Shown piece by piece: positions 35,309 to 44,769 of a stretch of DNA of 64,000 bases. The position numbers and the translations under genes were made by a program. Each line of letters opens with the position of its first letter. Positions within the stretch are counted from its first letter, which is position 1. This DNA is from Sabethes cyaneus (Eukaryota; Arthropoda; Insecta; Diptera; Culicidae). The notes under the pieces are model-generated. The model ran no database searches. It was not told the DNA's origin and saw only the letters and a list, made by a program, of their open reading frames with translations. The DNA is taken from contig NC_071355.1 of NCBI RefSeq assembly GCF_943734655.1, positions 77,885,449-77,949,448 on the forward strand, given 5' to 3'.

Positions 35309-36107
35309 CACGCCTATACAGCAAACGTTATGCGTTCAAAATTAATCATCTTTCAGAATCAAAAATTTAGGTAATGTTCGAAAGGAACTATTTCCCGAGT
35401 TTTTGCCATTTTTACTTTTGAAGCAGAAATCTAGAACAAAATGATGGACCTCAAAATTTTTCTATGAATAATATAAGTGCTCTTTTTGAATTTTGAAATA
35501 GATCTGATTTTTTTTTTTTTTTTTTTTTTAATTCTATATTAGAGAGATCTGATTTGAAAAATAACTACATAGATCGTTTGTAGACTATTTCTTATCTTGC
35601 GCACGTCCTGATAATTATGCATGAAAATCAAAGTTTCCAGATTATATTAACAATGAAGGAAAGTTGGGAAATTGTACTGTCTTTTTCTAGTTGTTAAAAG
35701 TTGTTAAAATGTTAGATGCATCGATAATAGCTTTGAAAGGTTGGCTACTGGGTGAAAATATAACCCTAATTAACGCTGCCATTTTTGGCTAGATGGGTCA
35801 GATAACAACTAATGAATAACTGTTGAATGACCATAAATCTCAACCAAGTAACAAAGCACGTTAGATTTATGGTAGAATGCAATAATCATTTCTTGACATA
35901 TGGAAAAACAACCCGGAAGAAACCGTTTGCTTATTATACTTTCATTATCTTGATTGATATCTCCAGTTAATATGTATGAGCCTGCATATACTGCGAAGGT
36001 GCGACATACTGATTTCTCCCCAGCTGGTGAAGATCATTTGAAATTGTAATCGACCGCACGTTCAACTAATCGTTTATTTAAACTTTGTTTTATTTTTACC
36101 CCAACAG

Positions 36108-38800
36108 TGGTCACTTCGTAGCAATTCCAGTCCAACAACGGTAGGCAGCAGCACCGGCAGCACCAACATCGGTACCGGTCACACCGGCGGCAAGGATCAC
36201 GTATGGACCGATACGGACAAGGAACAGGACGATTTGATCATGCACTCGGAACGGTCCGACTCAGGAGTGACGTCACCGAACAGCCATCACCATCTCGATG
36301 ACCATCGAATGAGCGGCGTTCCTTCGCCCTGCTGTGACCTATCGCTGCTGGATCAGATACCGACGGATGACGTCCGCAAGCGGATCATCACCATGTCCAA
36401 GCGGGCATGTTATGACGAAGAGGACAAGACTTGCTTGTTGCAGATTCTGTCGTTGCTGAATAATCTGGAAGCGTTAAGTCAAGATCACGAGATTGGTAGC
36501 GAAGAGATGAGCCTCGAGGTGCCTGTGGTAAGTTGAGTTACTAGGTTTATCAATTTTTTCCCTCTAACAAGGTTTTTCTATTGCAGAAGTACAACTATCC
36601 CTTTACGGACAGTCAACCACCGAAGTCGCTAGCGATAAGTTCAACACCGTTCAAGAGCCAGCAGGGAAAAATCGTAGCTACAGTTCAACCGTTCAATAAC
36701 ACAATGAGTAGCAGCTGCGGCAGCAGCAACGAACCAAAGAGCCTGTCGATCGCATCGATTGCGGAGACTTTCGGCGGAATGAAGAAGTCGGGAAGATGGG
36801 GATCGGCCAGCCTGCAGGAAAGTGGTGTGTTCGTAGACGAAATGATGGTTAGCAACGTGAGTACGCAGACCGTGCTGGAGGACTTCCCGTGCTTGGAGAG
36901 AACGAACGCAGAACTTTGTGCGGAGATTGAAAAGTTGAACAAGTTCCGGAAGAAGATCGAGGAGTGCTCGATCAAACGCCGTGGAAAGAATCCGGTGGGC
37001 GTCAGTTTATCTCTACCGGCGGAATCGTGCGAAAAAAGAAGACTGCAATACTACGTTGAACGGTTGGAGCAGTTGGAAAATAAAATTAAGGTGTATGAGA
37101 GCAGTGGAGACCAACAGCTGCGACACCTAGCGGAGAGGCTCCAGCGAGAAATTCAGTTGGAGAGTTGGGTAAATTTGCTAAGTGAGCAGGTAGGCAAACT
37201 GGAAGAAGACAATGAGCGATTGGAAGAAGAGAGATGTGAATTGGAGGAAATTGAAAATGATACGAGGCTGAAGTTGCAGCGCATGGAAATGGATTACGAA
37301 GTGATGACTCAAAGAAACACGGAACTTGAAATGTCCAAAAGTTCGTACCAGTCAAAGTATCAAGATGCTAGGGACAGTGTGGTGAGTTTGGAAGAGCTGG
37401 TTAACAAGTGTGAAGAGAGGATTTTTATCCTCGAGGAAACCGAAAACGAGCTGAATGATCGTATCGATCTGATATTAGCGTTTATTCCGGTGCTGCTGAT
37501 GTTCAACAGTTGGCAATTGCAGGAAACAATGGCGGCTACTCGAAAGCAATACGCTCTTAACTACATACCGCCGGAGCATATCGAATATTATGAAACGGCT
37601 AACGATAATTTGCAGATGAGACTGAATGAACTGATGACGCGTGAGAAGGAACTCACGCAGAATATAGCCGAACTGAACAGAGCCTACAATGAAACGTTGG
37701 AGAACGCAGACAACCTCTGGGCACAGATGGAAAAAGAGTACAAAGACAAAATCTCCAAGTGTGAGACAGTGGAGAGCAATCTCAAATCGAAGATAGCCCA
37801 GCTGGAAGAACGTCTCAGCAAAGATAGCGAATATGCTCACGAACGAATAACCCATCTAGAGGAAGCGGAAAATACTCTCAAGAGTCGTGTCGCGAAATTG
37901 AATAAAGACAACAAGGAGTTAATTGCAAAACACGCCGCCCTATTGGAAGAGTACAGTACTCTAAAAGAGGAATACCGTAAACTACAAGACTATTTACGAG
38001 GACCCGCATTGGAAAACCTGGAAAAAGAAAAACGCAAAATCGTCGCCTTAGAGGAGGAGCTAGTACTAAGCACCAGGCTGCTGAAGGAAGTGGAAGAAAC
38101 TCATAAATCAGAAGTCGGTCAAATGCGAGGTCAAATGATGAGTGCAGCTAAAGAGCTAACGCATATCGAGGTAACAAACAGCGAACTTCGAGAAGAGGTG
38201 GAAACACTGGAAAATCGTATTCGCGAGCTGCTCACTCTGAGGAATGCTGACGACGAAAGAATCAAGCATCTGACCGAGGAACTACAGGCAAAACAGGCAC
38301 ATATTAGCCAAATGCAGCTACAACAGCAACAGCAGCAAACAACCAACAGCGCCAAAACGGGTTACGCCCGCAGTCTAGCGCAGGAACTGGAGCGACCCGT
38401 AAAGGGTTCCTATTCGAAGCTGGGCTATGAAATTCATCCACTCAGCCGGAGATTCCCTGGCGATAGCGATAGTAGTGGAAGTGAGGTAAGTTGGTTATCA
38501 AATCACTAAAAAGAAAACTTGATAATCATTGTGGCTTGCAGGACAAAATCAAATTCCCGGTTTCAAGGCCTGTTTCGGAGCCCAAAGAGGTCAAAAGTTT
38601 GGCCGAAACCATCATTCTGAATGCCGAAAGCCGTGGCATTCGAACGCCAAAGAAATCCTTCGTCGAAGAGGTAAGTTGGTTGCTTTCCAGCACGGGGTAG
38701 CTTTCTAGCTTTGAATGGTTTGGTGTCGGATTCTTATCTTGAATATTTGTTGGATTTCCTGGCTCTACAGGCTCGTAGCCGTTTCGCCCGTTGGGTGTAA
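36108..38800 (+). CDS. Coiled-coil protein, four coding exons plus probable ATG exon
   Basis: Exons: 36,108-36,527; 36,587-38,485; 38,542-38,670; 38,771-38,800. All introns are GT-AG and phase 0 (59, 56 and 100 bases); the last exon codes ARSRFARWV and TAA. The visible exons encode 825 residues, 826 with the ATG at 16,553. The N-terminal about 250 residues are Ser/Thr-rich and low complexity (PTTVGSSTGSTNIGTG). Residues about 270-740 are nearly continuous heptad-rich coiled coil (LEEENERLEEER-type runs). Near residue 437 an IDLILAFIPVLLMF hydrophobic block interrupts it. A Gln run and ARSLAQELERPVKG follow. I do not recognise the family; a cytoskeletal or scaffolding role is only inference from the coiled coil. 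Confidence 0.85.
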
Positions 38801-39148
38801 AACGCAGGGTTGCCGCCAACGCATTGATCATTCATCTGTACAAATTGACATTTCGGCCAGCCAGCCAAATTGGGGATGCGTCCTTTGCCGGGCTGCGTGC
38901 GAGTGTGTGATTACCACTAACAACAATCTGATAGCTGTCGGGGTTTGTTTTTTGTTCTGTCGATGTGGCTCTTGGAAGAGACCCTATATTGTGGGGTGGG
39001 ATGTGTACAGATCGTGGTGAGTTTGGTCGTTTGTGTGTTGCTGCAATAGATATTTTTAGAATATTTTTTTTTAGAAACACACTAAAGTATTGTTTATTAC
39101 AGATTATCTAAAGTGCCTTTGACCCGGTCGGTTTCAACACCGTACGCC

Positions 39149-39154
39149 AATAAA
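39149..39154 (+). terminator. Candidate polyadenylation signal of the coiled-coil gene
   Basis: AATAAA in CGCCAATAAAGTTTG, about 350 bases after the TAA at 38,800. It is the first plus-strand AATAAA I see downstream. Confidence 0.5.
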
Positions 39155-40204
39155 GTTTGTTTACTATTTTGAAAAGCCTTGGGAGACATGAGATGGCAGC
39201 AGACCCTTTTGAAAAAGTTGATCGGCGAATCTTTCGGGAGGTGGAAAGTGAATCTAGTCGTATTGATTAAATACTTTTGAATTATTTTTTTTTTTTGCTA
39301 TATTGTTATTTTAAGTTTTTGCAATCTCATTGTACAGTTAATCACTTATTTAATGCGAAACCATTAAGAACGCACAAACCATAAAGCAGGACGAACTTTC
39401 GGGGCCCATTTGGGATTCTCGTGAGAATCAACCAATAGTCGTGGTGAATAACATAATTTCTTTTTGGAAATTGTTGACTTCATTCAGTTCGGTTTGCTGA
39501 GCATTGAAGGCGTTTCGAGACTTCTCGCTGTGCTACTTGTTTATGTAGTTTAGAGTTTGCATTGGACTGCCAAAATCTGTACAGTTATTGGTTTTCATTA
39601 TTATTTCCCTATTAGCGAATAATTATGTTAAGCTTGCACGAGTCCATATTGCGCACATTTTTTTGTATAGATTGTTAGAGGTAGATATTTTTTTCTTGGA
39701 AGTTGAGTTTATTTTGTAGTACAATTTACTTTAGCGTTCTTTTTTACCGATCAGTTAATTATAATTATTATCAATATCATTTGACTCGTTCAGTTCATCA
39801 GCAGTTTTATCTTAAAAGTTTTTCACTGTTCCAAAAACGTTAAATTTCGAACGAAAATAGTTTAGCATTATAATGCTGCATAGCCAAGCGCAAATTGACT
39901 AAACCTTTACGAAATCAGAATTTTGGAGCAGCATGAGTGCTAACAAAAAATGTGAGCTTCCACATTTGCATTACACTTCAGTAGAGAAAGCATGAAGAAA
40001 ATATTAGAGTTTTGACGCAAAAATCCATTGTAACGGAAAGTAGAAATATATTAAAACGTTATTGGAAGTCGGTCCAGTGTTGAGTATTATATCCGAAAGT
40101 GAATACCAAACGAAGTTTTTTCGTCCACGATGTATATTTTTGATACGTTGCCCATACATTATTTTACTGTCAAATTAAAATTTGACTGTTTTACAAATCT
40201 AAAT
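39155..40204. other. No gene or recognisable repeat seen
   Basis: AT-rich spacer between the coiled-coil gene and the LINE cluster. No long open frame on either strand. Confidence 0.5.
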
Positions 40205-40690
40205 GAAAAATTGTCTTTCTTGCACATTATGCGGACAATTAGGCCGAACATTTCGAGAGTTATTGATACGAAGAAGGATATCTGTTTGCAGGTGAGGCGA
40301 TAGTCTAGAATCACGCCGAGTTCCTTACCGTGTTCAAAGCATGGGATCGGAGTAGAGTTAAGGCTGTAGTTAAAGTTCAGAGACTATAGCTTCCTGGCAA
40401 ATGTCACTATTGAGCATTTCAATGGGTTAACCGTATACGTTTTAGCTTACAGCAGAGCGTGAAAATGTCCAATTATTAATTTTAAAGAATAATTTATAGA
40501 CGTCTGCAAACGCCAATCGGCGGGCCATCAAGTAAGTAATGTACACCATTAAAATATAGCAGGAAAACCAACGGACCCAGATGGCTGCCTTGAGCAATCC
40601 CAGAAGAAACGTAGAACGTCTCAACGTAAGTCAGATAGGACTCAAACCAGTCTAGTAAGTTTCCACAGAACCCAAGCCGACAAAACTTGG
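40205..40690 (-). pseudogene. Jockey-type reverse transcriptase relic
   Basis: Minus-strand reading with breaks: GIAQGSHLGPLVFLLYFNGV (motif B), GVCRRL, then NPLKCSIVTFARKL, FNYSLNSTPIPCFEHGKELGVILDYRLTCKQ. The catalytic box is lost in the gap after motif B. The SHLGPLVFLLYFN form is Jockey-like and differs from the neighbouring CR1-type copies. Confidence 0.6.
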
Positions 40691-40693
40691 CAC

Positions 40694-42320
40694 CGGCAAT
40701 TATTATTATTATTTATTTATCTTAATTCCAACCGACCATAATGGTCTAAATGAAATATTGTGGCTGGGAAAAGCCACTTTGAGTAGAAATAACTATTCAT
40801 CCTCAAAGCGGCATAAAAACCCAGCATCTTTTAACAGCACAAATTACAAAATATAAAATAATTACAAATTCCAGAATTACAACGTAAATTACATAAACAA
40901 ACTGTCAAAAATTAAAATCATGTCGACTATTGTAAGTAACAGCCATACGCCGGTCTGGTTCATTCAGACCATAATTGGTACGCCGTGTTCCTACTCGTAG
41001 AAGCTCTTGGTGTCGTTGAGGTCGGAAAGGGCAATGCAACTGAAGCGAAGAAAGTATAGGTGGACTGTCATACACTCCAGCTAGAATTTTATGTGCCGTC
41101 GTGGCTATGAGGTTTTTCCGTCGTTGTTCCAGCGAAGTGACACCGATCAACAAGCAAAGGTCCTCATAGGGTGGAAGATCGTCCGGATTTCTCCACGGTA
41201 ATATGCGACATACACTGCGAACGAAGCGTTTTTGGATGCTCCCAATCCGCCTAGACCAAAACTCAAATTGTGGATCCCATACAACACAGCTTGTTTCAAG
41301 TATTGATCGCACAAGTGAACAGTAAAGTGCACGCAATGTACCTGGATCCCGAAACTCTCTTTCAATTCTTATGATAAGTCCCAGTTGGCGATTAGCTTTG
41401 TTGATTATCATATCATAGTGCTGTCGGAAAGTTAACTGATCATCTAGCACGACGCCGAGATCAGTTACAACATTACTACGAAACAGAAGCTGACCGCAGA
41501 TGTAGTAGTCATGAATCAGTGTTTGCTTTTTGCGAGAGAAACTAATAACTGAACATTTGGGGATGCTAATCGTCATATAGTTACAATCGCACCACTCCGC
41601 AAACATGTTGATCAGATCTTGCAATCTCAGGCAGTTCACTTGTGTACGAACGGTCGTGTAAATTTTAGTGTCGTCAGCATAAAACAATCGTGTGCAAGGT
41701 GGTAGTAGTCGGGATAAGTCATTTATAAATAACGAAAATAGTAAAGGTCCTAGAATGCTACCCTGGGGTACTCCTGAACTATTTCCGAACCAGTCAGACA
41801 AACATGCACCTAATTTCACAGCCATTTTGCGGTTTTGTAGATAAGAGGCAAGCCATGTTACAAAAGTTGCTGAAGCTCCCAGTTTATCAAGCTTAGCTAG
41901 TAGAATACCATGGTCGACCCGGTCAAATGCTGCTTTCAGGTCAGTGTAGACGGCGTCAACCTGATCTAGCTGGTCCATAGTCCGCAAGCACAAAGAAGTA
42001 AAATCGAGCAAATTTGTAGAAACTTCGGCAAGCACAAAGAGACGTAATTCCTCGATAGTTTTCCACGTTACGCTTATCACCTTTCTTGAAAACCGGAAAC
42101 ATGAAAGATGACTTCCAATGACTTGGAAATTGCTGGCTTTGTAGAGAGAGATTGAATATTGCAGCAATCGGTGATTTTAAGACATTGCCACATTTCTTCA
42201 GCAGTACGCAATGCGATAATTGACTTGTTGAAGGCGGTAGAGAAAGCGAAAATTTGCGAACGTTCGGTGAAGCTATCAGTTACGTAGTCAGTAAAACAAA
42301 GTAAATTCCTAGCACAGGAA
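40694..42320 (-). pseudogene. CR1/L2-type LINE with internal deletion
   Basis: The longest frame is 40,905-42,167. It holds motif A YTDLKAAFDRVDH, motif B SGVPQGSILGPLLFSLFINDL, catalytic FYADDTKIY, thumb residues VVTDLGVVLDDQLTFRQH, and the C-terminal LYCSLVRSILE / RIQKRFVRSVCRILPWRNPDDLPPYEDLC pattern. Upstream coding (to about 42,230) lies in another frame: LLKKCGNVLKSPIAAIF and SFMFPVFKKGDKRNVENYRG. Comparing with the 62-kb copy, the residues between GITSLCA and VSTNLLDFTS (about 45) are deleted, with a frame shift. The 3' end has an (AAT)n tail at 40,694-40,712 (minus strand). Endonuclease and 5' parts are missing. Confidence 0.8.
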
Positions 42321-42399
42321 CGTTTGAGGAAAATCCATTTTGCTCGTTATATACCGGAAGATGCTCCTTAGGATTCTATCTGCATAACTAGCATAACTG

Positions 42400-42827
42400 T
42401 TCGTCTCCAGTTTCTCGAGTGTTGCCTCGCATGTTAATACCCACACGTTTCATAACACCTTCTAGCGCGATGTTAAGCAGGCCGCAGGAAGCACAAAGAT
42501 TTGGTCCGTTGTCGATCAAAACCTACAAAACTCACGTCTACAAAACCGGCTTGATAACTTCCCACGCATCTACTTGCTAGCGGCGATAGACGGCGAAAGA
42601 TGATCTGAGAATAACTTTATAAGAGACGTTGCTTGCTTGGTAGATCCCATATTCAGGTCGCCCTCCGTGTATATTGCGTATATTACCCCCTCCTTCCACT
42701 CCTTCGATAGATGTTTTATTTCCCAACTCCTGACTATCAGCCGGTCTGCAGACCTATCCGGACCCATCTTGATAACTTCGATCACTTCACCTATTGTGGG
42801 ATTCAGCATCATCAGATTTCTGGGTCC
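42400..42827 (-). pseudogene. RTE relic, insertion host of RTE-a copy 2
   Basis: Minus-strand reading: PTIGEVIEVIKMGPD, WKEGVIYAIYTEGD, and LFSDHLSPSIAASK, corresponding to PTIGEVKEAI..KMGPEKLA, WKDGVICPIYKKGD and IIFRRLSPIANR of RTE-a. Diverged and deleted. The RTE-a copy at 42,840 inserted beside it, using TAATGACTACTT at 42,828-42,839 as target. Confidence 0.65.
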
Positions 42828-42839
42828 TAATGACTACTT

Positions 42840-44324
42840 GTGAACTCCGTTGTGAACAACATTCGGTACCGACGCAAGTCTCGGTTAGACCTCGCGCGGC
42901 TGAAGCAGCCAGACGTCGACGCACACTACGCGCATTCACTCGAAGCTGCGCTGCCGGAAGAGGACGAGCTGGACGAAGCCCCCCTCGAAGACTGTTGGCA
43001 CAGTTTCAAAACAGCCATCAGCAGTGTAGCGGAGAGCACTATCGGGCATGTGACCCGGAATCAGCGAAACGATTGATTTGACGATGAATGCAGGAGGGTG
43101 ATGGATAAGCTAAACGCTGTGCGGGTGGCCAAGATGCGCAGTTCCACACGTCAGAACGAGGAAAGACACAAACAAAAGAAGATGTAGCGAAACCAAATCG
43201 CTACCAAAGAGCGCTACCTGGAAGAGCAGGAATATGCAGAGTTGGAGCGGCTGCATCATTCTCTGGAAACGCGAAAGTTCTACCAGAAGCTGAACGGATC
43301 CCGGAAAGGCTTTGTGTCGCGAGCCGAAATGTGTCGGGATAAGACTGGCAGTATTCTGACGGACGATCGTGAGGTGACCGATAGGTGGAAGCAGCACTTC
43401 GACGAACACCTGAATGGCGCCCAGGTGGAGAGCCATGGCGGCGGGGAAAGCGATTTTGACGGTGCAACAAACAGGGAAGAAGTGCCAGCCCCAACGATAG
43501 GCGAAGTTAAGGAGGCCATCATGCAGCTAAAGAACAACAAGTCAGCTGGGAAAGATGGCATCGGAGCGGAGCTTATTAAAATGGGACCAGAAACGCTGGC
43601 TGTTTGTATGCACCGGCTAATTGTTAGAATTTGGATAGGTTGGTTATTTGGATATTTGGTTAGGATACAAAACAGCTACCGGAGTAGTGGAAAGATGGGG
43701 TTATCTGCCCGATCTATAAAAAGGGCGACAACCGACAAGTTGGACTGTTAGAACTATCGAGCGATCACCGTTCTCAATGCCGCCTATAAAGTGCTGTCCC
43801 AAATCATTTTCCGCCGACTATCACCAAATGCGAACGGCGATGAGTTTGAGGTAGTCGACGAATTTGTCTACCTTGGCTCATTGGTAATGGCGGAAAATGA
43901 TACCAGCCGTGAGATCGGGCTTCACAAGAAATTGCGGTCGAGCAGACTAAGTCCCCGTACAAAGTGCACCCTGTACAAGACGCTTGTTAGACCGGTTGTT
44001 CTCTGCGGGCATGAAACAGCTCTATGGCGAACCCAGTATCCAGAAGGGGGCTAAAGCTGGACGGATCCGATGGGCAGGGAATGTTGCAAGAATGCCGGAC
44101 AACTACCCTACAAAGATGATGTTCACCTCAAATCCGGTAGGAACAATACGACCAGGAGCGCAGCGAACAAGATGGTTAGACCAGGTGGAGCGAGATCTGG
44201 CGGAGAGTACTCGGTCTCAGAGGTATTGGAGAGTGGTAGCCCTCAACCGAGTTACATAGAGAAACTTTGTTCAACAGGCTTTGTCTTAGAACGGCAAGCC
44301 ACCTAAGTAAAGTAAGTAAGTAAG
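42840..44324 (+). pseudogene. RTE-a copy 2, 5'-truncated and internally deleted
   Basis: Bounded by a 12-bp duplication TAATGACTACTT (42,828-42,839 and 44,325-44,336), with a TAAG-type tail at 44,307-44,324. It starts inside the endonuclease (VVNNIRYRRKSRLDLARL), continues through the polymerase fingers (43,242-43,620), and jumps from IIFRRLSPNA to NGDEFEVVDEFVYLGSL, so the catalytic core including FADD is lost. Stops: TGA at 43,074-43,076 replacing the same Trp (DWFDD) as in copy 1, TAG after QKKM at 43,184-43,186, TAG in RVT*RNF at 44,257-44,259. Very similar in sequence to copy 1 at 8.5-11.8 kb. Confidence 0.88.
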
Positions 44325-44339
44325 TAATGACTACTTAAA

Positions 44340-44760
44340 AACTGCTAGCTAATGTCCTGAATTTCGGCTCGTTGCGGCTGACGTCGAAGTCGAAAAGGTT
44401 ACGAAACGGTTAAAATTACGTTGTAAGCCAGTTATAGTGCTGAAGGTGCTGTAATTGGTTCTTCTATGTAGTGTACGCAAAAATAAATTGTTCTGTGTCA
44501 AGCGAGGCCGAGCTTAGATGTCGCTTCGCTCTAATATCCAAGGGCAGTCGATGCGTCCCGACGTGTTTGCAGAGAGTATTAATCTGATTAATCTGCAACG
44601 CTGTTCGTAGCTAGGTAGTCTGAACGCTCCATGGTCATCGACGGAGCACAAGTTCGAGTGACGATGTTTTGGTAATACGTGCTCCACACGGGTGCGCAGT
44701 ATTCCAGTCGAGATTGGGGCGAACTAACTTACAATAAAGCGACTTCAAGCAGTAGGGGTA
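44340..44760 (-). pseudogene. Jockey-type reverse transcriptase C-terminal relic
   Basis: Minus strand: LEYCAPVWSTYYQN, then RLPSYEQRCRLIRLIL and GRIDCPWILERSDI with frame changes. This is the C-terminal connection region of Jockey-group polymerases (LEYxSPVWxPY, LPSYExRCxL). No catalytic part is present. Confidence 0.55.
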
Positions 44761-44769
44761 GGCACTAAC

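Larger units (their letters stand above)
16556..36107 (+). other. Probable 19.5-kb first intron of the coiled-coil gene
   Basis: The donor GTATGC follows the ATG and the acceptor is TTTTATTTTTACCCCAACAG before 36,108. The interior holds transposon relics listed separately. Stretches in which I see nothing specific: 16,560-17,320, 21,040-22,660, 24,100-25,030, 25,390-28,340, 31,910-32,960 and 35,310-36,100. A GC-richer patch at 26,590-27,500 has open frames on both strands without recognisable domains; it could hold an alternative exon or be old repeat. Confidence 0.45.
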
